Part shown: positions 31,814-40,167 of the stretch, in pieces
How the letters are laid out: each line of letters begins with the position of its first letter
Numbering within the stretch: the stretch's first letter is position 1
Source of the DNA: Actinomycetota bacterium
GTDB lineage: Bacteria; Actinomycetota; Thermoleophilia; Solirubrobacterales; Solirubrobacteraceae
Length of the DNA stretch: 43,616 nt
Direction: 5' to 3'
Assembly: GCA_005888335.1 (NCBI GenBank)
Contig: VAWY01000093.1
Span: forward strand, 7,010-50,625
Notes under the pieces: generated by a model
Database searches by the model: none
The model's input: the letters and a program-made list of their open reading frames with translations, nothing else
Told to the model about the DNA's origin: nothing
Made by a program: the position numbers and the translations under genes

Positions 31814-32266
31814 GTGGGCCGCGTGCAGGTGCAGATCGTCGCCGACGGGCGGCTCACCGACGCCGAGGCGCTCTGGTACGACACGTCGCGCTGGCCGACG
31901 TTCGTCGACGGCTTCGGGCACCTCGTCGGCGTCGACCCGGGATGGCCGCGCGAGGGCACCGTGACGTGGGACTCGCGGCCGGGCGGGCGCGGCCGGGTGC
32001 TCGAGCGCGTCGTCCGCTACACCGCCGGCGACGGTCAGGACGCCGAGGTCGAGGACGAGCGCATCACCGGCACGCAGAGCGTGCGCTTCGCGCCGTACCC
32101 CGAGGGCGGCGTCGGCGTGGCGCTCGAGCTGCGCTACCAGCTCAAGCGAGCGTTCCCGGGCAGCGCGCTCGTCGACGCGATCTTCATCCGCCGGGCGATG
32201 CGCGACTCGCTCGCGCGCACGCTGCGCCGCTTCGCCATCGAGCTCGCCGCCGAGCGTGAGCTGTAG
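31814..32266 (+). CDS. SRPBCC/START-like domain protein
   Basis: A 150-residue protein with GTG at 31814, three bases after the PadR stop. The fold pattern is that of polyketide cyclase/dehydrase-like SRPBCC proteins: 'VQIVADGRLTDAEALWYDTSRWPTFVDGFG', 'GTVTWDSRPGGRGRVLERVVRY', 'ITGTQSVRFAPYPEGGVGVALELRYQLK', and a long C-terminal helix 'ALVDAIFIRRAMRDSLARTLRRFAIEL'. Such proteins hold hydrophobic ligands in a helix-grip cavity. It overlaps the HIT gene by 11 bp. Confidence 0.8.
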   Translation: MGRVQVQIVADGRLTDAEALWYDTSRWPTFVDGFGHLVGVDPGWPREGTVTWDSRPGGRGRVLERVVRYTAGDGQDAEVEDERITGTQSVRFAPYPEGGVGVALELRYQLKRAFPGSALVDAIFIRRAMRDSLARTLRRFAIELAAEREL

Positions 32267-32681
32267 CTTCTGCCGCATCGCGCGCGGCGAGGTCGACGTG
32301 CACGTCGTCTACGAGGACGAGCGCTTCCTCGCCTTCCTCGACCACCGGCCGCTGTTCCCCGGGCACGCCCTGCTGATCCCCCGCGAGCACGTCGAGACGC
32401 TGCTCGACGCGCCGCGCGCGCTGCTCGGCCCGCTGGCCGAGGCCACGCAGCGCCTGTCGATCGCCGTGCGCGACGCGATGGAGGCCGACGGCGTGTTCAA
32501 CGCGGTCAACAACGTGGTCTCCCAGTCGGTGCCGCACCTGCACGTCCATGTCGTCCCGCGGCGGCGCAAGGACGGCCTGCGCGGCTTCTTCTGGCCGCGT
32601 GGCAAGTACGCGTCGGATGCCGAGGCGCAGGCGGTCGCCACTAGGATCCGCCGCCTGTCTCAGCCAAGAGAAGGGGTCTGA
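32256..32681 (+). CDS. HIT-family nucleotide hydrolase
   Basis: A 141-residue protein with GTG at 32256 inside the end of the SRPBCC gene. It has 'CSFCRIARGEVDVHVVYEDERFLAFLDHRPLFPGHALLIPREHVETL' (read in parts; two N-terminal cysteines of the CxxC zinc type) and the catalytic triad 'SVPHLHVHVVPR' (HxHxH). HIT enzymes hydrolyse or transfer nucleoside phosphates such as AMP-lysine or Ap4A. Its last codons contain the TAGGAT promoter of the next gene. Confidence 0.92.
   Translation: MSCSFCRIARGEVDVHVVYEDERFLAFLDHRPLFPGHALLIPREHVETLLDAPRALLGPLAEATQRLSIAVRDAMEADGVFNAVNNVVSQSVPHLHVHVVPRRRKDGLRGFFWPRGKYASDAEAQAVATRIRRLSQPREGV
32642..32647 (+). promoter_or_regulatory. -10 box (TAGGAT) of the HCDH-ECH fusion gene
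   Basis: TAGGAT lies 41 bases before the ATG at 32689, inside the HIT gene. The leader contains AGAGAAGGGG (about 32667-32676), so this gene, unlike many neighbours, has a leader with a Shine-Dalgarno sequence. Confidence 0.45.
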
Positions 32682-32688
32682 CACCGAC

Positions 32689-34686
32689 ATGTTCGTCTTC
32701 AAGGCCGCGGTCGTCGGCGCGGGCACGATGGGCGGCGAGATCGCCCAGGCGATCGCCGCCGCCGACATCCCGGTCGTCCTCAAGGACGTCGACCAGAAGT
32801 TCGTCGACGTGGGCCTGCAGAAGGCCCGCGACGTCACCCAGGGCCAGCTCGGGCGGCTCGTGCAGAGGGAGAAGATCACCCAGGAGCAGGCCGACGCGCA
32901 GCTCGAGGCGCTCATGGGGCGGATCACGGGCACGACCGGCTACGAGGGTTTCGGGGACGTGGACTTCGTGGTCGAGGCGGTGCCCGAGCGCATGGACCTC
33001 AAGCAGCGCGTCTTCGGCGAGCTCGACGACGTCACGCCCGGCCACGCGATCCTGAGCTCGAACACGTCCTCGCTGTCGATCACCGAGATCGCCGACGCGA
33101 CGTCGCGCCCCGAGAAGGTCTGCGGCTTTCACTTCTTCTATCCGGCGTCGGTCATGCCGCTGCTCGAGATCGTCGAGGGCGACGAGACAGCGCCCGAGAC
33201 GGTCGCCACGGCGGTCAACCTGGCCCAGGCGATCCGCAAGCAGCCGATCACCTGCGCCGAGGTCCCCGGCTTCGTCGTCAACCGCATCCTCAACTCGGCG
33301 TCGTCGGAGGTCTGGCGCGTCCAGGAGGAGCGCGGGCTGTCGATCAAGGCCATCGACGAGGGGGTAGGGGCGGCCAACGTCGCGCCGATGGGGCCGTTCT
33401 TCTTGGTCGACCTGCTCGGGCTCGACACCGTGCTGCACGTCGCCGAGCACCTGCAGGAGTCCTACGGCGACCGCTTCTACGTCCACCAGGGCATGAAGCG
33501 CCTGGTCGAGCAGGGCAAGCTCGGCGCCAAGACCGGGGGCGACGGCTTCTACAAGGACGGTCAGGCGCAGATCGAGGGCGACGCCGCGCCCGACGGCCAG
33601 GAGCTCTCCGACCTGTTCTCGCTGAAGATGCTCGTCGAGGCCTGCCTGATCCTCGAGGAGGGCGTGGCCAACACGCGCGCGATCGACCTCGGCCTGATGG
33701 CCGGCGCGGGGCTCGACCCCCGCCGCGGCATCCTGCCGCCGCTGCTGAAGGCCGACGTCACCGGGCTGGACGTCGTGCTCGAGCAGCTCGAGGACTTCGA
33801 GGAGCGCTACGGCGAGCGCTTCGCGCCGCCGGCGATCCTGCGGCGGCTCGTCACGCAGGGCCGGCTCGGCCAGAAGGCCGGCCAGGGCTTCTTCCCGTGG
33901 CCGCGCCCGGACGAGGGCTTCGGCGAGGGCCCGGTCAAGCTCGAGACGCGCGGCGACATCGCGATCGCCTGGCTCGACAACCCGCCGGCCAACTCGCTGT
34001 CGCCCGACGTCGTCGAGGCGCTGGCGGGCGTCTGGGAGCAGGTCCAGTCCTCCGGCGCGCGCGCGCTCGTCTTCGCCTCGGCCAACCCGATGCTGTTCTG
34101 CGCGGGCGCCGACATCAAGGCGTTCACGACGATGGACGCCGAGCGCGGCCGCCGGCTCGTCGAGACGACGCACGGGCTGATGCGCGGGATGGAGCGCTCG
34201 CGAGTGGCGACGATCGCGGCCGTCAACGCGATCGCCTACGGCGGCGGCTGCGAGCTGGCCATGGCCTGCGACGTGCGCATAGCCGCCGAGAGCGCGCTGT
34301 TCGGCCAGCCGGAGATCAACCTGGGCATCATCCCGGGCTTCGGCGGCACGCAGCGGCTGCCGCGGCTGGTGGGGTCCAGCAAGGCGCTCGAGATGAACCT
34401 CACCGGCGACGCCATCCTCGCCGAGGAGGCCTACGAGTTCGGCCTCGCGAGCCAGGTCGTCCCCGACCACGAGATGTTCGACACGGCGCTGGCGTGGGCG
34501 CGCAAGCTGTCGGGACAGGCGCCGCTGGCGGTCGAGCAGATCAAGACGGTCAGCGGCGCCGGCGACCTCGACGAGGGCCTCGCCGCCGAGCAGGAGGCCT
34601 TCGCCGCGGTCTTCCAGAGCGAGGACGCGCGCGAGGGGATCAGCGCGTTCCTGGGCAAGCGGAAGCCGACGTGGCAGGGTCGGTAG
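32689..34686 (+). CDS. bifunctional 3-hydroxyacyl-CoA dehydrogenase/enoyl-CoA hydratase (HCDH first)
   Basis: A 665-residue protein. The N-terminal NAD-binding domain is 'KAAVVGAGTMGGEIAQAIAAADIPVVLKDVD' (read in parts), 'LSSNTSSLSITEIAD', 'GFHFFYPASVMPLLEIV'. Two HCDH C-terminal domains follow ('CAEVPGFVVNRILNSA', about 195-300, and about 310-405 ending 'GRLGQKAGQGFFPW'). The crotonase domain is at the C-terminus (about 420-665): 'LDNPPANSLSPDVVEAL', 'FCAGADIKAF', 'AIAYGGGCELAMACDVRIAAESALFGQPEINLGIIPGFGGTQRLPRL' (read in parts). FadB-type enzymes carry the domains in the opposite order; this order resembles archaeal crotonyl-CoA hydratase/3-hydroxybutyryl-CoA dehydrogenases. It works in beta-oxidation or C4 acyl-CoA interconversion with the nearby acyl-CoA dehydrogenase. 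Confidence 0.93.
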   Translation: MFVFKAAVVGAGTMGGEIAQAIAAADIPVVLKDVDQKFVDVGLQKARDVTQGQLGRLVQREKITQEQADAQLEALMGRITGTTGYEGFGDVDFVVEAVPERMDLKQRVFGELDDVTPGHAILSSNTSSLSITEIADATSRPEKVCGFHFFYPASVMPLLEIVEGDETAPETVATAVNLAQAIRKQPITCAEVPGFVVNRILNSASSEVWRVQEERGLSIKAIDEGVGAANVAPMGPFFLVDLLGLDTVLHVAEHLQESYGDRFYVHQGMKRLVEQGKLGAKTGGDGFYKDGQAQIEGDAAPDGQELSDLFSLKMLVEACLILEEGVANTRAIDLGLMAGAGLDPRRGILPPLLKADVTGLDVVLEQLEDFEERYGERFAPPAILRRLVTQGRLGQKAGQGFFPWPRPDEGFGEGPVKLETRGDIAIAWLDNPPANSLSPDVVEALAGVWEQVQSSGARALVFASANPMLFCAGADIKAFTTMDAERGRRLVETTHGLMRGMERSRVATIAAVNAIAYGGGCELAMACDVRIAAESALFGQPEINLGIIPGFGGTQRLPRLVGSSKALEMNLTGDAILAEEAYEFGLASQVVPDHEMFDTALAWARKLSGQAPLAVEQIKTVSGAGDLDEGLAAEQEAFAAVFQSEDAREGISAFLGKRKPTWQGR

Positions 34687-35432
34687 ACACCACCGGGATC
34701 GAGCGCCTCGCGAGCCTGCTGCGCGAGGCCTCGTCGGTCGTGGCGCTCACCGGCGCGGGGATCTCGGTGCCGTCCGGGATCCCCGACTTCCGCACGCCGG
34801 GCACCGGCCTGTGGGAGAACGTCGACCCGATGGAGGTCGCGCACATCGACGCCTGGCGGCGCGACCCGGAGCACTTCTGGCAGTTCTACGGCGAGCGCTT
34901 CCAGTCGCTGCGCGACAAGGAGCCCAACGGCGCGCACCGCGCGCTCGTCGAGCTCGAGCGAGGCGGCGTGCTCGACGCGGTGGTCACCCAGAACATCGAC
35001 ATGCTGCACCGCAAGGCCGGCACGCGCGAGCTCGTCGAGGTCCACGGCACGATCGAGCACTCCTCGTGCCTGGCGTGCGGGGCCACGTACCCGCTCGACG
35101 AGGTCCGCGCGCGCCAGGCGGCCGACGAGCGCGGCGTCCCGCGCTGCGACTGCTCGCGGCCGCTGAAGCCCGACGTCGTGCTCTTCGGCGAGTTCCTCCC
35201 CGAGGGCGCGATGGAGCGCGCGGGCGCCCTGGCGGCGCAGGCCGACGTCCTGCTGTGCATCGGCTCCTCGCTGGAGGTGTGGCCGGTGGCGCAGATGCCG
35301 GACGTCACGCGCGGCGCCGGCGGCGAGGTGGCGATCGTGACGACCGGGCCAACGCCGTACGACGGGATCGCCGCCGTCAAGCTCGAGGGCGACGTCGTCG
35401 CGGAGCTCGCGGCGGTCGTCGCGGCGCTGTAG
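34671..35432 (+). CDS. Sir2-family NAD-dependent protein deacylase
   Basis: A 253-residue sirtuin. GTG 34671 overlaps the fusion gene by 16 bp, and GGAAG lies about 6 bases upstream. Motifs: 'ALTGAGISVPSGIPDFRTPGTGLWE', 'VVTQNIDMLHRKAGTRELVEVHGTIEHSSC' (read in parts; His in 'VHG' is the general base), zinc cysteines in 'CLACG' and 'RCDC', 'LKPDVVLFGEFLP', 'LCIGSSLEVWPVAQMP'. It removes acyl groups from lysine using NAD+. The overlap with an acyl-CoA enzyme gene suggests control of acyl-CoA enzymes by deacylation, as is known for CobB-type proteins. That link is inference. Confidence 0.92.
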   Translation: MAGSVDTTGIERLASLLREASSVVALTGAGISVPSGIPDFRTPGTGLWENVDPMEVAHIDAWRRDPEHFWQFYGERFQSLRDKEPNGAHRALVELERGGVLDAVVTQNIDMLHRKAGTRELVEVHGTIEHSSCLACGATYPLDEVRARQAADERGVPRCDCSRPLKPDVVLFGEFLPEGAMERAGALAAQADVLLCIGSSLEVWPVAQMPDVTRGAGGEVAIVTTGPTPYDGIAAVKLEGDVVAELAAVVAAL

Positions 35433-35450
35433 CCCGGATCGGATTCAGGC

Positions 35451-35512
35451 CGCTGCGCGAGGATCGACTTCGTCGATCCTTCAAGCGCGAACTTCGTTCG
35501 CGCGGCGCAGCG
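35451..35512. repeat. three-way-junction palindrome with two TTC-loop hairpins
   Basis: Outer arms CGCTGCGC (35451-35458) and GCGCAGCG (35505-35512) enclose GGATCGAC-TTC-GTCGATCC (35461-35479) and GCGCGAAC-TTC-GTTCGCGC (35485-35503). Each of the three stems is a perfect 8 bp. It lies between the convergent sirtuin and EamA genes and encodes the last residues of the latter. Confidence 0.8.
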
Positions 35513-36344
35513 CCGGCGTCCGCATGTTCGTCACGAACGCGACGCTCACGAGGATCAGCGCCGCGCCGCCCAGCGTCCCGACGCCCACGTGCTCCCCGAG
35601 GAACAGCGTGGCCCAGAGCACGCCGAAGACCGGCACCAGGAACGTGACGGTCAGCGTGCTCGTCGGCCCGACCTCGGCGACGAGCCGGAAGTAGAGCAGG
35701 TAGGCCAGCGACGTCGAGAGCACGGCGAGGCCGGCGAGCGCGCCGAGGTCGCCGGCGTCGGGCGCGTGGGGCGGCGGGACGGCGGCGACCACGGGGAGCA
35801 GGATCGCGCCCGCGGCGAGCTGCTGGAAGAGCGCCAGCGTGGCCGGCGGCTCGCCGGCCATCGCGTGCCTGACATAGGTCGTGCCGAGGGCGTAGCACAA
35901 CGCGGCGGCCAGCGAGCACGCCGCCGCGCCGAAGAAGGCGAGGTCGGCGCGCACGTGGGCGAGGCCGACGACCAGGCCCACGCCGCCGATCCCGAGCGCC
36001 AGGCCGGCGGCGCGCCGCGCGGTGAAGGGCTCGTCGCCGACGGCGGCGGCCACGACGGCGGAGAACAGCGGCGTCGAGGCGTTGAGGATCGCCGCCAGCG
36101 AGGCGTCGATGCGCGTCTCGGCCAGCGCGATGAGCGTGAACGGCAGCGCGGCGTTGATCGCGCCGACCAGCAGGTAGCGCCGCAGCGCCACCCGCCGTCG
36201 CGCCCCGCGCGCCACGAACGGCGCGAGGGCGGCGGCGGCGAGCAGCAGCCGCCCGTCCGCGAGCGCCACGGGGCCCAGGTCGTCCACCGCGACGCGGATG
36301 AACAGGAACGAGGCGCCCCAGACGGCGGCCAGGGCGAGGAGCAT
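35481..36344 (-). CDS. EamA/DMT-family transporter
   Basis: A 287-residue protein with ten predicted membrane helices in two EamA repeats: 'LALAAVWGASFLFIRVAV' at the start, 'INAALPFTLIALAETRIDASLAAILNASTPLFSAVVAA' (read in parts), then the second half from about 145 with 'AALCYALGTTYVRHAM' and 'VGPTSTLTVTFLVPVFGVLWATLFLGEHV' (read in parts). These transporters export amino acids or metabolites, and the substrate is not predictable. ATG 36344 is used; a TAGCGT box (36374-36379) lies 29 bases upstream. The last residues 'RRANEVRA' come from the palindromic repeat, so the native C-terminus may have been altered by it. Confidence 0.85.
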   Translation of the reverse strand: MLLALAAVWGASFLFIRVAVDDLGPVALADGRLLLAAAALAPFVARGARRRVALRRYLLVGAINAALPFTLIALAETRIDASLAAILNASTPLFSAVVAAAVGDEPFTARRAAGLALGIGGVGLVVGLAHVRADLAFFGAAACSLAAALCYALGTTYVRHAMAGEPPATLALFQQLAAGAILLPVVAAVPPPHAPDAGDLGALAGLAVLSTSLAYLLYFRLVAEVGPTSTLTVTFLVPVFGVLWATLFLGEHVGVGTLGGAALILVSVAFVTNMRTPALRRANEVRA

Positions 36345-36376
36345 GCGGGCTTGCCGGAAGCTCAGTCCGTCTGACG

Positions 36377-36748
36377 CTAGCCGCTTGCCAGCAGGCGCCG
36401 CAGCTCGGCGGCCAGGGCGTCGAGCGGGATGCCCTTGGTGAGGAACGCGCGGGCGCCGGCGGCGAGCGCCTCGCGTTCGGCCTCGCGCTCGCTGCGGCCG
36501 GTGAGCATGACGACCTGACCGGGCGGGTGCGCGCGCAGCAGGCGCCGGCAGGCCGCCGTGCCGCCGGTCCCGTTCGGCAGGCCCCAGTCGAGCAGCACCA
36601 GGTGCGGGCGGACCTCGGCCGCGCGGGCGCAGCCGGCGTCGGCGTCGGGCGCGACCGCGACGTCGAACCCCTCGGCGTCGAGGCCGTGCTCGAGTGCGAG
36701 CCGCAGGCCGGGGTCGTCCTCCACGATGAGGACGCGCGGGCGCGTCAT
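36377..36748 (-). CDS. single-domain response regulator
   Basis: A 123-residue receiver domain without an output domain. 'RVLIVEDDPGLRLALEHGL' carries the acidic pair at 10-12, 'LVLLDWGLPNGTGG' the phospho-acceptor Asp 54, 'QVVMLTGRSERE' the Thr switch, and 'ARAFLTKGIPLDAL' the conserved Lys. A TACCCT box ends 8 bases before the ATG (minus). No histidine kinase is adjacent. The upstream gene of unknown function may be related by signalling context only. Confidence 0.9.
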   Translation of the reverse strand: MTRPRVLIVEDDPGLRLALEHGLDAEGFDVAVAPDADAGCARAAEVRPHLVLLDWGLPNGTGGTAACRRLLRAHPPGQVVMLTGRSEREAEREALAAGARAFLTKGIPLDALAAELRRLLASG

Positions 36749-36763
36749 CGGCGCGCAGGGTAC

Positions 36764-37513
36764 CTATTCCCAGCCGCTCGCGGTGCGCGCGCGCAGCGCC
36801 GCCTCCACCCGCCTGAGCACCCGGTCGACGGCCGCCGCCTCGGGCTCGTCGAGACCGCTTTGCAGAGCCCGGTCGTAGGTGCCGAGCGCGTCGGCGCGCA
36901 GCCCGGCCAGCTCGGTCAGGCGGTCGCGCAGGTCGCCCCGGTCGGCCCACGGCTCCAGTTCGCTGAGCGCCGCTTCGAGGGCCGGGCGCAGGACGAGGGC
37001 CGCCTCGCGCGAGCGGCCCGCGTCGAGGTCGGCGCGGGCCTGGAGCGCGAGCTCCTCGCAGGCCAGCGCGGCGTCGCGGCCCGACAGCAGCGCGGCCAGG
37101 CGCTCCTGCGGGCGCAGGGCGGTCGAGCGGCGCGCCCGCACGCCGCGCGGGGCGGGCAGCTCGAGCGCCGCGGCATAGCGGCCGTCGGCGACGTCCTCGC
37201 CCGCGCCGTAGCCGACGCGGACCACGAGCGCCTGCTCCTGGCTGACGTCGCGCGCGAAGGGGTCGGCGACCGCCATGCGGTGCAGGTGCAGCACGCGGTT
37301 GAGCATCCGCAGCGCGTCGGCGACCAGCGCGTCGCGGTCGGCCTGCTCGAGCCACGCCGCCGCGGCGGCCGCGTCGGCCAGCGGGACGGCGTCGACGAGC
37401 GTCGCGCGCGCCGTGGTCACCGGGACGGGGGTCGGCCGGCTCTCAGCGCGCCGCGGCCGCCGCCCGCCCAGCAGGCGGCGCTGCGGGGCGCCGAGCGTCC
37501 GCAGCACCAGCAC
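36764..37513 (-). CDS. conserved protein of unknown function, start uncertain (probably longer)
   Basis: From GTG 37513 the product has 249 residues, but the frame stays open and protein-like for about 43 more codons towards 37642 ('QFRFVQFEFPWALGPEDGRYVLRRH', nearly all codons ending in G or C) without an ATG, GTG or TTG. The only start-like codon there is CTG at 37642. The protein contains 'HVLVLRTLGAPQRRLLGGRR', a central helical domain 'DALVADALRMLNRVLHLHRMAVADPFARDVS', 'EQALVVRVGYGAGEDVADGRY', and a C-terminal helical half rich in Leu/Ala/Glu. I do not recognise a named domain. It lies just after the large hydrolase gene (stop at 37647) and 16 bp before the response regulator. Confidence 0.65.
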   Translation of the reverse strand: MLVLRTLGAPQRRLLGGRRPRRAESRPTPVPVTTARATLVDAVPLADAAAAAAWLEQADRDALVADALRMLNRVLHLHRMAVADPFARDVSQEQALVVRVGYGAGEDVADGRYAAALELPAPRGVRARRSTALRPQERLAALLSGRDAALACEELALQARADLDAGRSREAALVLRPALEAALSELEPWADRGDLRDRLTELAGLRADALGTYDRALQSGLDEPEAAAVDRVLRRVEAALRARTASGWE

Positions 37514-37646
37514 GTGGTCGGGCTCCTCTCCGGCGTGCCGGCGCAGGACGTAGCGGCCGTCCTCGGGGCCGAGCGCCCAGGGGAACTCGAACTGGACGAA
37601 GCGGAACTGCGCGCCCGCGGCGCCGGGCGCCCCGGCGCTCAGGTCG

Positions 37647-40106
37647 CTACTCGCTTTCGTGCGCGCCGCTGGCCCGGATCGCGAACTTCGACGGCTTCAG
37701 CGACACCGTCGGGTTCTCGAGTGTGCCCAGTCGCCGGAGCAGCTTGTCCCACTGCTCGGGCTTGAGCACGGAGTCGAACTTCTGCGCGCCGGTGCCCGAC
37801 AGCGGGCGGTAGCCGACGTGGATGTGGTCGTCGTGGTCGGGCAGCGCGAGCGTGTTGTCGGCGTTCGGATACGCCATCAGCGTGATGATCTGGTGCGGCT
37901 TCATCGTCCCCTGCAGCGTGAGCAGGCGCCGGACGGTGATGTCGGTGATCGAGCCGGGCCCCTGGTGGCCGAGCACGGGGATGCCGTTGATCTTCGCGAT
38001 GTCCGCGGCGTCGCCCGACGAGTGCTCGGAGACGTTGCCGCTCGACGTGAAGTCCGAGTGCCCGCAGTGCAGGCTGGTCACCGTCGGCTTGAGGCCCGAG
38101 GCCGACAGGAACTCGAGCATGGCGAGCACGCGGCGATCGACGCTGCCGGCGCGGATGTCGTCGCGCCCGCACTGGTAGACGTCGACGCGCGGGTCGGTGA
38201 GCACGCGGCGCTCGAGCGCCTCCTTGCTCATCAGCAGCACCTGGCCGACGCTCGGCTGCGCGGCATCGGGACCGTAGAACGGGTTCTTGCCCGCCGCGCG
38301 GTAGATCGCCGTCGACTCGAGCAGCTTCCAGCCGTCGAGGATCGGCTTGGGGTCGATGCGCGGCGCGCCGCGGCCGGCCGGGCGGATCTCGAACATCACG
38401 TGCGGCGCCTTGCGGACGCCGACCTTGCCGATGCGCCCGAGGATCGTGCCGGCGATGACCTTCGACCCGACCTTGAGGCGCTTGAGGTAGACGTCCTTGC
38501 GCTTGAGACCGAAGACTTGGGTGAAGTAGCTCTTGAACGTCGTCACGCCGCGCGCGCCGGGGACCGCGCCGCCCATGTCGAGGATCTGGTCGCGCCCGCC
38601 GTCGGAGAACGACTTCGGGCGGCTCGGGTTGGCGTACAGGCGCTCCTTGACCAGGTCGGGCTTGACGAGCTCCTTGGGCGCCGCGGCGGCCTTGGGCTGC
38701 TTGGCGGGCGCCGAGCGGACCTGCGTGCCGGCGCTCGCCGGCGCGGTGGGCTTGGGGTCGGGCTTCGGCAGGCGCAGCTCGCGCGCCACCTGGTCACGGC
38801 TCACGCTGCGCGGCCGCGGCACCGGGTACTCGCGCGCGAGCTTCTTGAGGTGGCCGTACGTGTACGTGTTGCCGTAGGCGTCGCGCAGCATCACGAAGCG
38901 GCCGAGGCGCAGGTTGGAGCCGATCCGGACGATCTTGCCGTCCTGGACGGCGATCACCGGGGTGCCGGCCTTGGCGTAGATGTCGATCGAGCGGCGGTTG
39001 GAGCGGGCCTCGACGGGGACGGCGGCGTTCTCGCCGCGCTTGATCCGGCGCGTCGCCGCGCGCTCGTTGAGGTCGTCGGCGTAGGTCGCCCGGCCGTGGA
39101 CGGGGAAGTGGCCCTCGGTCAGGCCGGTCAGCGAGCCGACGAAGTCCGCAGGCAGGCCGCCGATCAGCCGCGCGCGCAGCAGGACCGAGTCGACGTACCA
39201 GTCGGCGTGGTTGTAGGTGAAGATCGCCTTGCGCAGGTCGCTGTCGGCGCCGGCCGCCTTGAGGTAGCGCGCGGCGGAGAAGATCGCGTCGACGGGGTTG
39301 TAGGGGTCCCTGCGGGTGTCGCGGTTGGCGTCAAGCCCCCAGTGCCGCCACGTCGTCGGCAGGAACTGCATCCAGCCCACCGCGCCCGCCGTCGAGATGT
39401 TCAGGTTGCGCCCGTAGTCGGTCTCGATCTCGTTGATCGCCGCGAGGATCTCCCAGCGGATGCCGTACTCGATGCCCGCCGCCTGGTAGATCGGCAGCAG
39501 GAACGGCGGGATGCGGAACTTGTCGATGAAGAAGTTCGGCACGCCGATCGGCGCCGGGCCGGGCAGCGCGAGCGAGAACGTCGGGTTGTCGGGCGTGGGC
39601 GCGCCGCCGGGCGTGCGCGTCGGGGCGGGCTTGTCGGCCTTCCCCTTGGCCGCCCTGAGCGCTCCTCCGGTCACGCGCTGGGCGCCCGCGGGGACACCCT
39701 CGACCTTGTCTTTAGCCTTGCGCTTGGCCTTGCCGGTCTGCTTCTGGGGCTGCTGCTGGGCCTGGTTGTCGGTCGCCGGCGCGGCGGAGGGAGCTTCGGG
39801 CGTCGCCTGCACGGGCGCGGCGCCCGGGGCGGGGGCGGGGGGTTGATCGGAGGGCGGAGGCGGCGGCTGCGGGACCTCGGAGACGCCGACGATCGGCGTC
39901 GTGATCCCCGGGATCTGGATCTGATCGATCGGGGTGCCGGGCGGGACGTCGACGGTGACCGTGAGCGTCTGGCCGGTCGCGAGGGTGACGATGAGCGTGC
40001 GCGGGTCGGCGGAGGCGGGGAGGACCGACGCCGCGATGCCGCCAACGAAGATCGCCGCAGCCCCCAGCCCGGTCAGCACCCTGCGCTTCCTCATCCCCTT
40101 GAGCAC
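37647..40106 (-). CDS. three-module cell-wall hydrolase: lytic transglycosylase, degenerate M23, M15-like peptidase
   Basis: An 819-residue exported protein. GTG 40106 has AAGGGG about 10 bases upstream; an ATG four codons later is possible. After the signal peptide (to about 34) comes a short beta domain, then a Pro/Gln/Lys-rich linker (about 80-180). The SLT domain (about 190-320) has 'ILAAINEIETDYGRN' (catalytic Glu about 228) and 'GAVGWMQFLPTTW'. The M23-like domain (about 365-595) is split by a Pro/Lys-rich insert and lacks zinc ligands: 'NRRSIDIYAKAGTPV' where H-D is expected, and 'PHVMFEIRP' instead of HxH. The C-terminal domain (about 640-775) has 'SEHSSGDAADI' and 'HDDHIHVGY', the M15/VanY zinc motif. 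It likely cuts glycan and peptide bonds during growth or spore-like transitions. Confidence 0.88.
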   Translation of the reverse strand: MLKGMRKRRVLTGLGAAAIFVGGIAASVLPASADPRTLIVTLATGQTLTVTVDVPPGTPIDQIQIPGITTPIVGVSEVPQPPPPPSDQPPAPAPGAAPVQATPEAPSAAPATDNQAQQQPQKQTGKAKRKAKDKVEGVPAGAQRVTGGALRAAKGKADKPAPTRTPGGAPTPDNPTFSLALPGPAPIGVPNFFIDKFRIPPFLLPIYQAAGIEYGIRWEILAAINEIETDYGRNLNISTAGAVGWMQFLPTTWRHWGLDANRDTRRDPYNPVDAIFSAARYLKAAGADSDLRKAIFTYNHADWYVDSVLLRARLIGGLPADFVGSLTGLTEGHFPVHGRATYADDLNERAATRRIKRGENAAVPVEARSNRRSIDIYAKAGTPVIAVQDGKIVRIGSNLRLGRFVMLRDAYGNTYTYGHLKKLAREYPVPRPRSVSRDQVARELRLPKPDPKPTAPASAGTQVRSAPAKQPKAAAAPKELVKPDLVKERLYANPSRPKSFSDGGRDQILDMGGAVPGARGVTTFKSYFTQVFGLKRKDVYLKRLKVGSKVIAGTILGRIGKVGVRKAPHVMFEIRPAGRGAPRIDPKPILDGWKLLESTAIYRAAGKNPFYGPDAAQPSVGQVLLMSKEALERRVLTDPRVDVYQCGRDDIRAGSVDRRVLAMLEFLSASGLKPTVTSLHCGHSDFTSSGNVSEHSSGDAADIAKINGIPVLGHQGPGSITDITVRRLLTLQGTMKPHQIITLMAYPNADNTLALPDHDDHIHVGYRPLSGTGAQKFDSVLKPEQWDKLLRRLGTLENPTVSLKPSKFAIRASGAHESE

Positions 40107-40167
40107 CGTGCTTTTCCCCTTGTCGTCGGCTGCCAACCGCGATCTACGACAGGTCACCGGCGCCCGG

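Noticed and set aside
37681..37699. Further copy of the GCGAACTTCG repeat
   Set aside because: Only GCGAACTTCG matches; the palindrome is not completed and the bases are ordinary codons of the hydrolase gene.
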